Source: Candidatus Zipacnadia bacterium (GTDB lineage Bacteria; Armatimonadota; Zipacnadia; Zipacnadales; UBA5352). From it: 49,140 nucleotides of DNA. The position numbers and the translations under genes are program-made. The notes below the pieces were generated by a model. It worked only from the letters and a program-made list of their open reading frames with translations, was not told where the DNA came from and searched no databases. Where the stretch lies: the NCBI GenBank assembly GCA_029820295.1, contig JALGVA010000028.1:1-49140 (forward strand), given 5' to 3'. This document shows positions 1-8,186 of this stretch, in pieces; the stretch's first letter is position 1; each line of letters opens with the position of its first letter.

Positions 1-2
1 TG

Positions 3-842
3 TTCGCGCCCGGCTCGACCTTCTTCGGCTACACCCACACTGAGACCCGGCCGTGGCTGGTCGAGGCCTTCCTGGAGCGCGAGATGACGGTGATCTCCTT
101 CGAGCGCGTGCGCGCGGCCGATGGCTCGCTACCGCTGCTCGCGCCCATGAGCCGCATCGCCGGGCATATGTCGGTCGTCATCGGCGCCCAGCTTCTGCAG
201 ACCGCGCACGGCGGCCCCGGCGTGATGGTGGGAGCGACGCTCGGGGCCGATCCATGCGAGGTCGTGATCATCGGCGGCGGCACGGTCGGCGAGTACGCCG
301 CGCGCGCGGCCTCGGCGCTGGGCGCGCAGGTGACAGTTCTCGAGCTGCGCGAGGAGCGCCGCGCCGAGCTGGCGCGGGCGCTGCCGGGCGTGCGCGTGCT
401 GGCGCCCGAGCCCGACGCGGTGGCGGCCGCGGTCGCCAAGGCGTGGCTGGTGATCAACGGCGCGACCGTGCCCGCGGACTTGGACGTGCACGTGGTGACG
501 CGCGAGATGGTGCGCGCGATGCGCGACGGGGCGGTCATCATAGACGTGACCGGCGACCTGCGCGGCGCCATCGAGACGTCGGTGCGCCACACCACGCACT
601 CGCAGCCCACCTACGTCGAGGAGGGCGTCACGCACTACGTGGTGCTGAACATCCCGGGCGTGGTGCCGCGCACCTCGACGCTGGCGCTGCAGGCGGCCAC
701 GTTGCCCTATCTGCTGGAGATCGCCACCGCCGGCGTCGAGGCAGCGCTGGCCGACGATCCGGGCCTGGCCGCCGGGCTGCTGTGCCGCGCCGGCCAGCCG
801 ATCGCCGACGACATCGTCGCGCACGCCGGGCGCGGCAACTGA
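3..842 (+). CDS. ald: Alanine dehydrogenase, 5' end outside the window
   Basis: NAD-dependent oxidative deamination of L-alanine to pyruvate and ammonia (family knowledge). The reading frame is open from base 3; the first methionine at 84 is internal, because residues typical of the family (FFGYTHTE) lie upstream of it. A Rossmann motif GGGTVG lies at about nt 273-290, followed by the acidic end of the second strand (TVLELRE). The C-terminal stretch with ETSVRHTTHSQPTYVEEG and PGVVPRTSTLALQ is the most characteristic Ald signature. About 280 residues are visible of an expected 360-370, so the N-terminal substrate-binding part is missing only because of the window edge. A GC-rich hairpin follows the stop codon directly. 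Identification is firm; the physiological direction of the reaction is not determined. Confidence 0.93.
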   Translation, partial: FAPGSTFFGYTHTETRPWLVEAFLEREMTVISFERVRAADGSLPLLAPMSRIAGHMSVVIGAQLLQTAHGGPGVMVGATLGADPCEVVIIGGGTVGEYAARAASALGAQVTVLELREERRAELARALPGVRVLAPEPDAVAAAVAKAWLVINGATVPADLDVHVVTREMVRAMRDGAVIIDVTGDLRGAIETSVRHTTHSQPTYVEEGVTHYVVLNIPGVVPRTSTLALQAATLPYLLEIATAGVEAALADDPGLAAGLLCRAGQPIADDIVAHAGRGN

Positions 843-851
843 GGCCCCGCG

Positions 852-873
852 CCGCCGACGCTCCTGTCGGCGG
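852..873 (+). terminator. Hairpin after ald
   Basis: An 8-bp perfect stem (CCGCCGAC / GTCGGCGG) with a 6-nt loop begins 10 bp after the ald stop. There is no clear T-run behind it, as is common in GC-rich genomes. Termination role is inferred from position. Confidence 0.5.
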
Positions 874-888
874 GCCGTTCGCCCTTAC

Positions 889-948
889 TGCCGTGTGCTG
901 TCGTACGCTGCCGTGCTCTGCCGCTCTCTGCCGTTTCTTGCCGTCGCC
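889..948. repeat. Six tandem 10-bp units, TGCCGTNNNN
   Basis: Six consecutive decamers start at 889, 899, 909, 919, 929 and 939. Each begins TGCCGT (TGTCGT in unit 2, TGCCGC in unit 4), followed by four variable bases. On the other strand this reads as ACGGCA every 10 bp, about one helical turn. It lies in the non-coding stretch between ald and the lyase gene. No gene is visible around it. Confidence 0.75.
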
Positions 949-1141
949 CCCTCCCACTTGCGCACCGAGGGCGCGCCAGGGCCATGCATCACCCACAAGC
1001 CTCCGCGCTCACCTGCCTGCGGCCGCGTGCCTCCGGACTGAGTGCACTGCAGATCGGCGCGCTCGTGGCGCCCGCGGGCGCAGGAGGCGATCGCGTCGCA
1101 GACGCGAACGCCGAGAGCGCAGCGGCGCGGACGCAGGTCGC

Positions 1142-1211
1142 GCCGCCACCGGCGAGGCGCGCGCAGGTCCGTCCGCAGGACGGGACACAGCGCGCGAGCC
1201 GGCCGCGGGCG
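1142..1211. repeat. Dispersed intergenic repeat, copy A
   Basis: A 70-bp block that recurs at 29316-29385 in the same orientation with about five mismatches; its first 28 bases are identical. A second shared block (GTGCCGTCCGGCTGGTTGCG) follows at about 1256 here and at about 29422 in the other copy. Both copies sit upstream of genes for large secreted proteins. No open reading frame with family features covers either copy. Confidence 0.7.
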
Positions 1212-1273
1212 TCGGGCGACGCCCGGCCGCTTCCTCAGGCCGGTCGGCAGCGTCGGTGCCGTCCGGCTGGTTG

Positions 1274-1336
1274 CGCGCGAAACCGGGAGCGACGGGCGTG
1301 CGCCGCAGGCGCGCCCCGGCGCCACGGTTTCGCGCG
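1274..1336. repeat. 63-bp segment bounded by 12-bp inverted repeats
   Basis: CGCGCGAAACCG at 1274-1285 is the exact reverse complement of CGGTTTCGCGCG at 1325-1336. The segment falls inside copy A of the dispersed repeat and has no counterpart in copy B, so it looks like an insertion or an added hairpin. No target-site duplication is obvious. Confidence 0.55.
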
Positions 1337-1429
1337 AGCCGTCCTGCGCGCGAACACGCGTCTGCTCACCCGTGAAGTCTGCGCGCGCAGATTTCAGTTC
1401 TTTGGGGAGGGGGAGACCGCGCAGCGGTC

Positions 1430-1467
1430 GGGGGAGGGCGCTTTCTTTCAAGAAAGCGCCCTCCCCC
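1430..1467. repeat. Perfect 18-bp-arm hairpin
   Basis: The left arm starts with the G-run and reads through GAGGGCGCTTTCTT; the right arm is its exact reverse complement, starting AAGAAAGCGCC and ending in a C-run. Only two bases (TC) separate the arms. It lies about 95 bp upstream of the lyase start and has no second copy in the window. It could be a REP-like element or a 5'-UTR structure. Confidence 0.75.
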
Positions 1468-1559
1468 ACACGCCGTCGCCGCTGCCGTTGCGGAGGCGCA
1501 TCGGCGGTCGGCGTCGAAACGCGAGCCATCATGCCTACGTCGCACCCGGAGGCCCGACA

Positions 1560-3971
1560 ATGCGCGAACTGATCCTGGGCGCCCTGGTCGTGGGCGCGTT
1601 CTCAGGCGTTGACATCGAGCACCTGCTGGACACGCCGATCCTCGGCGCTGAGACCATCGTCGAGGTGACCGGCGAGGAGTTGCTCGGCTATGGCGAGGGC
1701 ATGACCGTCGAGCAGCGCGATGGCGAAGCGGTCGTGGTCACCGGCCCGGAGTTCTCCTTCGAGCTTGCCCTCGACCTCGACCCCGGCACCTACAGCCTGG
1801 CGATCGAGTCCAGCGCGCCCGATCGCGGCTCGGACTCCCTGTGGCTGGTGGTCGATGGCGAGCAGCAGCCCCAACCGATCCTGCCGCCGGTCGGCCCCAT
1901 CGCCGAGCGCTCCGGCGGCTTCAGCATCGACGAGGCCGGCGCGCACAGCGTGAGCCTGGCGCTGCGCGAGAGTTCCGGTCAGGTCATTCGCGCCGTGCGC
2001 CTGCGCCGCAACGCGCTCAACATCCCGCAGGAGCCGATGCTCGCCGAGCTGGCCGGCCAGCATCCGCGCCTGTACTTCACCGCCGACGACATCCCGGCCA
2101 TGCGCGCGCGCCTGCAGAACCCGCGCGTGCAGGACTACTACCATCCCGCCGGAGTGCTGACGCGCACGCCGCCCGCCTTCAACCCCGATGGCCGCAACGG
2201 CGGCGCCTTCCGCACGCTGCCCAACTACGCGCTCTCCTACGTGCTCGAGCCGACCCCCGAGAAGCTCGCGGGCATCATCACCTGGCTGGAGATGGCGACC
2301 ACCTACCCCCACTGCGGCGTGGACCTCGATGCCGAGTACTTCATGGAGGGCATCGCCTACTGCTACGACTGGCTCTACCATGACCTGCCGCCCGACCTGC
2401 GCGACCGCCTGCGCGACACCATCGTCCGCCAGACCACCGAGGTCTACAACGCCTCGTTGAGCGGGCACACCGGCGGGGGTCTCAGCTTCCAGCAGAACCA
2501 CTACTGGTACGCGCACCTGGCGATGATCCTGGGCGCCGCCGCGGTCTACGGCGATGTGCCCGAGGCGCGCGAGTGGCTGGCCTGGGGGTGGGACCGTGCC
2601 GAGCGCATCTTCATCACCTTCAGTCCCGACGGCGCCTTCCACGAGGGACCGGCCTACTGGGACTTCTCCATGCCCACGCTCTACATGCTCGTGGACCTCT
2701 ACGAGCGCTGCACCGGCCTGCACGTGCCCTGGGCCGATACGGGCCTGAGCGGCCAGGCGGTCTTCCGCTTCCATCACATGTACCCGGGCATGGAGCACGG
2801 CGCCACGCTCGAGGACACCACGGTGTCTTCTCGGCGCCCGCCCACGCGGCTGCTGCTGTGGGAGGCGAAGCGCTTCCAGGACCCGGTGCCGCAGGGCATC
2901 GCCGACCTGCTCAAACACGACTCGACCCCGCTGGCCTTCGACTTCCTGTGGCTTGACGAGGGCGTCCTGCCGGGCGACCCGCTCGTGGACGTGCCCCTGG
3001 CGCAGTACTACCCGGACGTCGAGACCGCGTTTGCGCGCACCTCGTGGGCCGATGACGCCACCTGGGCGGCGCTGGTCAGCCGACCGCTGGGCGGGCACCT
3101 CTGGGCGGAGATGTGCGCGCGCTACGGGCTGTCGGGCACCGGCCACAACCACCCCGAGCAGGGCCACTTCATGATCTTCGGCCGTGGCGAGGTGCTGGCG
3201 CACGACCCGGGCTACACCTACGAGAAGAAGACGCGCAACCACAACACCATCCTGGTCGATGGCCAGGGCCAGTACGGCGACGGCGAGATGTGGCCCGGCC
3301 CCAAGCCCGGACGCGCCACCATCACCGGCTTCGCCACCGAGGGCCCGATCACCATCATCGCCGCCGACCCGTCCTCGGCCTATCCCGAGGAGCTGGGCCT
3401 GACGCACTTCGAGCGCATCGTGGCGCTGGCGGGTGAGGACCTGGTGGTGGTGCGCGACCGCGTCGCCGCCGACCGGCCGCGCACCTTCAGTTGGCTGCTG
3501 CACCATATCGGCGCAGTGGAGGCGACCGACCACGACTGCCTGATTACCCGCGGCGGCGCGCAACTGAGCATCCAGCCCCTGCAGCCTGCGCAGGTCACGC
3601 TGACCACCGAGCGCTACCTGCCGCAGTATGTCCACCCCACGCGCGATCACACGCCCGACGAGGACGCCGAGATCGGGCTGGTGACCCTCGAGACCGGCCC
3701 GGTGGCGCAGACCAGCTTCCTGGTGCCCCTGGTCATCGGCGCCGCGGGCGATGCGGTCCCGCGGGTCGAGAGCATCGGCGATGACAGCTTCGACGGTGTG
3801 CGCATGGGCGAGATCGTGGTGGCCTTCCGCGGCGATGCCGACGAAATGACCGTGCCGCTGCCCTGGGGGGAGACGTTGCGGACCGATGCGCGCGCGGTCG
3901 TGGCGACCGTGCGCGACGGCGAACGCCTGGTCGTCGAACTGCCCGGCGCCACGCCCGGCGCCGAAGGGTAG
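1560..3971 (+). CDS. Secreted heparinase II/III-like polysaccharide lyase
   Basis: 803 residues. ATG 1560 is chosen over in-frame upstream starts because GGAGG lies 7 bases before it and a hydrophobic leader follows (MRELILGALVVGAF); the leader is short, so export is likely rather than certain. Residues about 20-150 form a beta-rich accessory domain; about 165-450 match the alpha/alpha-toroid of alginate/heparin lyases (ARLQNPRVQDYY onwards). The C-terminal beta-sandwich has the family stretch GHNHPEQGHFMIFG at about 527-540, then DPGYTY and NHNTILVDGQGQYGDG. Family members cleave uronic-acid-containing glycans by beta-elimination; the substrate here is unknown. The sialidase-like gene follows 28 bp later with its own ribosome binding site, so the two probably form an operon. 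Confidence 0.85.
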   Translation: MRELILGALVVGAFSGVDIEHLLDTPILGAETIVEVTGEELLGYGEGMTVEQRDGEAVVVTGPEFSFELALDLDPGTYSLAIESSAPDRGSDSLWLVVDGEQQPQPILPPVGPIAERSGGFSIDEAGAHSVSLALRESSGQVIRAVRLRRNALNIPQEPMLAELAGQHPRLYFTADDIPAMRARLQNPRVQDYYHPAGVLTRTPPAFNPDGRNGGAFRTLPNYALSYVLEPTPEKLAGIITWLEMATTYPHCGVDLDAEYFMEGIAYCYDWLYHDLPPDLRDRLRDTIVRQTTEVYNASLSGHTGGGLSFQQNHYWYAHLAMILGAAAVYGDVPEAREWLAWGWDRAERIFITFSPDGAFHEGPAYWDFSMPTLYMLVDLYERCTGLHVPWADTGLSGQAVFRFHHMYPGMEHGATLEDTTVSSRRPPTRLLLWEAKRFQDPVPQGIADLLKHDSTPLAFDFLWLDEGVLPGDPLVDVPLAQYYPDVETAFARTSWADDATWAALVSRPLGGHLWAEMCARYGLSGTGHNHPEQGHFMIFGRGEVLAHDPGYTYEKKTRNHNTILVDGQGQYGDGEMWPGPKPGRATITGFATEGPITIIAADPSSAYPEELGLTHFERIVALAGEDLVVVRDRVAADRPRTFSWLLHHIGAVEATDHDCLITRGGAQLSIQPLQPAQVTLTTERYLPQYVHPTRDHTPDEDAEIGLVTLETGPVAQTSFLVPLVIGAAGDAVPRVESIGDDSFDGVRMGEIVVAFRGDADEMTVPLPWGETLRTDARAVVATVRDGERLVVELPGATPGAEG

Positions 3972-3999
3972 CGCGCCCCGGCGCGTGGGAGGTCGGTTC

Positions 4000-5673
4000 A
4001 TGCGACCTGTCTTGACCGCGATGGCCCTGGCCGTGCTGCCCCTGGCGGTGCCCGCGCAGGCGCCCGCAGACGAGATCACGTGGGACGTGGTGTACACGCC
4101 CGATGCGCTGCCGGGTGAGTCGGGCTGGGGCGCGAGCCAGGGCGAGAACACCAGCGCCGAGATTGCGGACGGCGCCCTGCACATCATCGATGCCGGCACC
4201 GCCCGCACCCAGCTCCACTGCTACTCCCGGCACTGGGGCGCGCGGCCCGAACGCGGCGCCATCGTCCGGGCCACCGTGAAGCTGGTTGACTGCACCGATC
4301 GCTCGGGCATGTGCCTCCTCGTGGCCGACGGGGTGCACGAGGCCGGACTGACCTTCTATCCCGACCGCATTGTGCTCAGCAACCTCGACCTCGAGCATGC
4401 GATGGACACGACTGACGGCTTCCACACCTACGAGATCCGCATCGCGGGCATCAACATCGAGGTGTGGGTGGACGGAGCGCCGGTCATCGACGGCTGGGGG
4501 AAGTTCATACACGAGGCCTACGAGGGGCGGCGCATCATCAGCTTCGGCTCGATCTCCAGCGCCGCCACCGCCGAGGCTTACTGGAGGGATGTGCGCTACG
4601 TGGCTCACACCATCCCGGCCGAGCCCATTGCGGGCGCGCAGAACGTGGTCATCTACCGGCAGGAGGGCATCTACGCGTGCTTCCCGTCGCTCATGCGCCT
4701 CGATGACGGCCGGCTCGTCACCGGCTTCGCCACGCGCGCGCGCCGCTCGCACATCGACAACACCGGCGGCGGCGCGCGCGCCATCTCGCGCGACGGCGGC
4801 TACACCTGGGAACTGACCGAGGAGCGCTTCACCGATCCGCGCACCATCCGCGACGACGGCACCAGGATCGTCCCCCATGCGGGCGGATGGACCTACGTGC
4901 CTGAGGAGCAGCTCCCCGAGGTCCGGGCCCGCGGCCGCCGCTGGATGAAGGCGCGTGAGGGCACCATCGCCTACCTGACGGACCCGCGGGTGCGCATCGA
5001 GCCCCCCGACGGCGAGGCGCGCATCATCGAACTGCAGTCGCCGCTCCCCGGCGGGAGCATGGGCCACCAGTCGGCCAGTTCCTTCCTGCACGCGGGCGAT
5101 CTGTGGCTCAACGCCATCTACTGCTCCCCCGGCCAGGAGGGCCTGAGCAGCGTGTGGGTGATCCGCTCGGGCGACAACGGCGAGAGCTGGGCGCTGCACG
5201 AAGTCGCGCACCCCATCGGCGACCGCATCGGCTTCTCCGAGACCGCGCTGTGCGATAACGGGCGGGGCGAGATCATCGCCGTGATGCGCTCGGGCTCGGG
5301 CGGCGAGTACAACACCTATCAGTCCTTCTCCTCGGATGGGGGCCTGACATGGAGCCCGCCCGAGGACACCGGCATCTGGGGCTACCCGTGCAACGTCATC
5401 CTGCTCGACGACGGCCGCCTGCTGTGCACCTACGGCTACCGGCGCGACGCCATGGGCATCCGCGCGGTGCTCAGCGAGGACGGCGGCCACACCTGGAAGC
5501 TCAGCGAGGAGATCGTGCTGCGCGCCGACGGCTGGGGCAACGGCGGTGACAACGGCTATCCGCTCTCGATGCAGATGGACGACGGGCACATCTTCACGAT
5601 CTACTACCTCAACGACCGCGAGAACGTCACCCACATCGCGGGCACGCACTGGAGCGTGCCGCCGGCGGAGTGA
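4000..5673 (+). CDS. Secreted sialidase-like (BNR/Asp-box) protein
   Basis: 557 residues. Start ATG 4000 has GGGAGG at 3987-3992 and is followed by a signal peptide ending near VPAQAPAD. Residues about 25-210 look like a laminin-G/concanavalin-type beta-sandwich (ALHIIDAG, EVWVDGAPVIDGWG). Residues about 220-557 form the six-bladed propeller region of the sialidase superfamily, with four Asp-boxes: SRDGGYTW (about 261), SGDNGESW (389), SSDGGLTW (444), SEDGGHTW (491). The superfamily includes exo-sialidases and other exported glycosidases or glycan-binding proteins. I cannot confidently assign the arginine triad, so sialic acid specificity is unproven. It lies 28 bp behind the lyase gene and is probably co-transcribed with it. 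Confidence 0.82.
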   Translation: MRPVLTAMALAVLPLAVPAQAPADEITWDVVYTPDALPGESGWGASQGENTSAEIADGALHIIDAGTARTQLHCYSRHWGARPERGAIVRATVKLVDCTDRSGMCLLVADGVHEAGLTFYPDRIVLSNLDLEHAMDTTDGFHTYEIRIAGINIEVWVDGAPVIDGWGKFIHEAYEGRRIISFGSISSAATAEAYWRDVRYVAHTIPAEPIAGAQNVVIYRQEGIYACFPSLMRLDDGRLVTGFATRARRSHIDNTGGGARAISRDGGYTWELTEERFTDPRTIRDDGTRIVPHAGGWTYVPEEQLPEVRARGRRWMKAREGTIAYLTDPRVRIEPPDGEARIIELQSPLPGGSMGHQSASSFLHAGDLWLNAIYCSPGQEGLSSVWVIRSGDNGESWALHEVAHPIGDRIGFSETALCDNGRGEIIAVMRSGSGGEYNTYQSFSSDGGLTWSPPEDTGIWGYPCNVILLDDGRLLCTYGYRRDAMGIRAVLSEDGGHTWKLSEEIVLRADGWGNGGDNGYPLSMQMDDGHIFTIYYLNDRENVTHIAGTHWSVPPAE

Positions 5674-5734
5674 GGCCCCACCCCGCCCGCGCGTCGAACG
5701 ACCTGGTCACATCCGCGCATCCGCGCCCGCCATC

Positions 5735-5764
5735 TTGCCGCCCGTGCCCGCGGCATGCTATGCT
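5735..5764 (+). promoter_or_regulatory. Candidate sigma-70 promoter for the glycosyltransferase
   Basis: TTGCCG (5735-5740), 18-bp spacer, TATGCT (5759-5764). It would start transcription near 5771, after the in-frame upstream start at 5670 and before ATG 5820, which supports the latter as the real start. Confidence 0.4.
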
Positions 5765-5819
5765 GGACGACACGCAGGCGCACGCAGCCCCTCCCGCGAG
5801 CGGAGCCATCCGCCCGACC

Positions 5820-6992
5820 ATGAAGATCGTGCACTTCACCAATACCTACCCGCCCAGCCTCAACGGGGTGGCCAACGTCACGCACTTCTACCGCCGCGGG
5901 CTGGTCGAGCGCGGGCACGAGGTGCATGTGTTCGCCCCCGCGCCCCGAGGCGAGGACCCCTTCGCCGATGACCCCTTCGTCCACCGCTACCGCTCGGTGC
6001 TCCTGCCCGGCGAGGTGGACTACATGATGGCCCTGCCGGTGCTCACCACGCTGCGCGAGCACTACCGGTTGCTGACTCTCGAGGCCGACCTGGTGCACAG
6101 CCAGCACCCGGCGTGGGTGGGCGCGTGGGGGCACCGCTGGGCGCGCCGGCGCAAGCTGGCCTTCGTGACCACTGCGCACACCCAGTATGAGCTGTACGCC
6201 GACCGCGCCTTCCTGCCCGAAAAGTGGGTTGAGCGTGTGGTCAGCCGGCACGTGGGGCGCTTCTTCAACCTGTGCGATGTGGTGACCACGCCGGTTAACT
6301 GGATGCGCCGGCGGCTGCTCGACAAGGGCGTGACCACGCCCATCGAGATCGTGCGCAATCCCGTGGACGTGAGCGGCCTGGCCGGCCCTGACCGCGAGGG
6401 CACGCGCGCGCGGCTGGGCTTCGGCGCCGACGAGATCGTCATCGGCTTCCTGGGCCGCCTGTCACCGGTCAAGAACGTGGAGTGCGTCATCGACACCGTC
6501 GCCCTCCTGGCGCAGCGCCGGCCGAACGTGCGCCTGCTGATCGTGGGGGATGGGGGGCGTCGCGAGGGGCTGCAGAACCGGGCGCGTCGGAAGCTTGGGG
6601 ACCGCGCGGTCTTCACCGGCGGCATCCCACACGCCGAGGTCAAGCACTACGATGCCGCCATGGACCTGTTCGTCACCGCGAGCGTGAGCGAGACCATGCC
6701 GCTGGCGTACACCGAGGCGATGTACTGCGGAACGCCGGTCATCGCCCACGCTACCCCCGGCGCCGCAGACATGATCCGGCACGAGGAAACCGGGCTGCTG
6801 GTGCCGCCTGAGCGCGGCGCCGAAGGCCTGGCCGAGGCGGTCGAGCGCGTGCTGAACGACCCGGAGTTGCGGCGGCGGCTGCTCGAGGGCGGGCGCGCCT
6901 TCGCGGACTCCTGCACCTGCGCGGCCATCGCCGAGCGTCTCGAAGAGGTCTACGGGCTGGCGCTCGAGCGCGCGGCCGAGCGGCATCAGTAG
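5820..6992 (+). CDS. GT-B glycosyltransferase, family 4 type
   Basis: 390 residues, normal for the family. The start is placed at ATG 5820 because the protein opens with the GT4 N-terminus MKIVHFTNTYPPSLNGVANV; the 50 residues upstream are compositionally shadow-like. The ribosome binding site is weak. The C-terminal domain holds GFLGRLSPVKNVECVI, LLIVGDGG and the E-x7-E type donor-site motif in SETMPLAYTEAM (about residues 289-298), followed by GTPVIA. Overall it resembles glycolipid glucosyl- or mannosyltransferases that use a nucleotide sugar at the cytoplasmic membrane face. Acceptor unknown. It ends convergently, overlapping the next minus-strand gene by 7 bp. Confidence 0.88.
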   Translation: MKIVHFTNTYPPSLNGVANVTHFYRRGLVERGHEVHVFAPAPRGEDPFADDPFVHRYRSVLLPGEVDYMMALPVLTTLREHYRLLTLEADLVHSQHPAWVGAWGHRWARRRKLAFVTTAHTQYELYADRAFLPEKWVERVVSRHVGRFFNLCDVVTTPVNWMRRRLLDKGVTTPIEIVRNPVDVSGLAGPDREGTRARLGFGADEIVIGFLGRLSPVKNVECVIDTVALLAQRRPNVRLLIVGDGGRREGLQNRARRKLGDRAVFTGGIPHAEVKHYDAAMDLFVTASVSETMPLAYTEAMYCGTPVIAHATPGAADMIRHEETGLLVPPERGAEGLAEAVERVLNDPELRRRLLEGGRAFADSCTCAAIAERLEEVYGLALERAAERHQ

Positions 6993-8086
6993 CCCCTGTA
7001 CTCGCGGATGCGGTCGCCGATGAGGATCTGGATATCCCGCGCCGCCACCGCCGCCGAACCGCCTCCCGGGTCCTGGGTCAGCTCCAGCGTGTTCTCGCCG
7101 ATGCGAAGCTGATCGCGGTCGAGCAGCAGCGTGAAGGTGTCGGCGGTCTCATTGCCCGTGATGGGGATCGAGAACGCCTCGCCACCGTTGAGCCGCGCCA
7201 CCAGCTCGCGCACGTAGTCCACGTCACTCGCGGTGATGCGCAGGGCGTACACCTTGCCCTCGGGTAACGCGTCCATCTGCCAGGTCGCAGTTGCGGTCTC
7301 CCCCGCCGGGATGCTGAAACGTCCCTCGACGTCGATGGTGGTGTCGATGATGTCCGGCCGGTACTCCTCGCCCGCGGCGAAGACCTCCGCCCACGCCGGG
7401 TCCTCGCATAGCAGCGGCGGCACGCGACCGCTCAGGTGGAAGGTCACGTCATCGAGTACCAGGCCCTCGCGCTCGGGGTCGCTGAGCGTCAGCGACCACA
7501 CCGCGCCGTCGGCGCCCTCGGGCACGTCGATGTCGAAGCGGCGCTCCTGATCGAAGTCGTCGATCTCCTCGAGCACCAGCGCCCCGTCGGGGCCGAAGAC
7601 GCGCAGCGCCGAGCCCTCGCCCGTGACGCTGGCGGACAGCGTGACCTGGAAGCGTTCGACGCCGTCAAGCACCTTGAAGTACTGCGGGGCCATCGACCCG
7701 CAAATTGAGACCGGCACGTCCTGCCACGCCACCAGCGCCCACGGCCGGTCCACAATGCGGGCGGTGCAGGTGTTCCAGCCCGAGGAGACGCGCACTGCGT
7801 GCTTGCCGGCGGTCTGCACCGGATACTCGATGGTCTCGGCGTCACCCAGGCGCACCAGGCGACGCAGCGTGCGCTCGCTGGTGGAGTCAATGACCTCGAC
7901 CAGCAGATCATCGCCGTAGGTGAAGCCGGACCTGGGGATGGACTCGACCGCGATGCCGACTGTCTCGCCTGCCTCAGCCTCGAACACCAGGAAGTTGTCG
8001 TGGCGCAGGATGGTCTGCGCGTCCTGCTGCGCCGCTGTCAGCGACACGCAGGCCACGGCGAGCGCGACGGGCGCGAGCGTCCTCAT
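6986..8086 (-). CDS. Secreted protein of unknown function
   Basis: 366 residues with a signal peptide (MRTLAPVALAVACVSLTAAQQ). The start has a strong GGAGGGGAG upstream. The remainder looks like three beta-sandwich-type segments (EAEAGETVGIAV; QYFKVLDGVERFQVTLSASV; FSIPAGETATATWQMD), so it may be a carbohydrate-binding or wall-surface accessory protein; that is inference from composition. No catalytic motif was recognised. It lies 100 bp downstream of the sulfatase-fold gene on the same strand, so the two may be co-transcribed. Its 3' end overlaps the glycosyltransferase gene tail. Confidence 0.7.
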   Translation of the reverse strand: MRTLAPVALAVACVSLTAAQQDAQTILRHDNFLVFEAEAGETVGIAVESIPRSGFTYGDDLLVEVIDSTSERTLRRLVRLGDAETIEYPVQTAGKHAVRVSSGWNTCTARIVDRPWALVAWQDVPVSICGSMAPQYFKVLDGVERFQVTLSASVTGEGSALRVFGPDGALVLEEIDDFDQERRFDIDVPEGADGAVWSLTLSDPEREGLVLDDVTFHLSGRVPPLLCEDPAWAEVFAAGEEYRPDIIDTTIDVEGRFSIPAGETATATWQMDALPEGKVYALRITASDVDYVRELVARLNGGEAFSIPITGNETADTFTLLLDRDQLRIGENTLELTQDPGGGSAAVAARDIQILIGDRIREYRGY

Positions 8087-8186
8087 GGTCTCCCCTCCGG
8101 GCTGTCAGTACCTCCAGCATCGGGCACGAACGCGGTCACGTTCGTGCGCACGAGAACTTCCCCGGCCACGCGCATGAGCCCTTCGG

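Larger units (their letters stand above)
843..1559. other. 717-bp non-coding, repeat-rich stretch
   Basis: Long open frames cross this stretch, but their translations are arginine-, alanine- and proline-rich with no family features, as expected for out-of-frame GC-rich DNA. It holds the ald hairpin, the decamer array, dispersed repeat copy A with its insertion, and the long hairpin. No promoter of good consensus was found. Confidence 0.6.

Noticed and set aside
889-948. Decamer array as a CRISPR
   Set aside because: Units of 10 bp with 4-bp spacers are far too short, and no cas genes are present.
984-1559. 192-residue N-terminal extension of the heparinase-like lyase
   Set aside because: The extension translates repeat and hairpin DNA, is Arg/Pro-rich, and lies upstream of a good ribosome binding site and leader peptide at 1560.
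1602-4208. 868-residue minus-strand frame across the heparinase-like gene
   Set aside because: It is antisense to a gene with clear family motifs, rich in G/A/R/H/V as expected from the opposite strand of GC-rich codons, and has no motifs or start signal.
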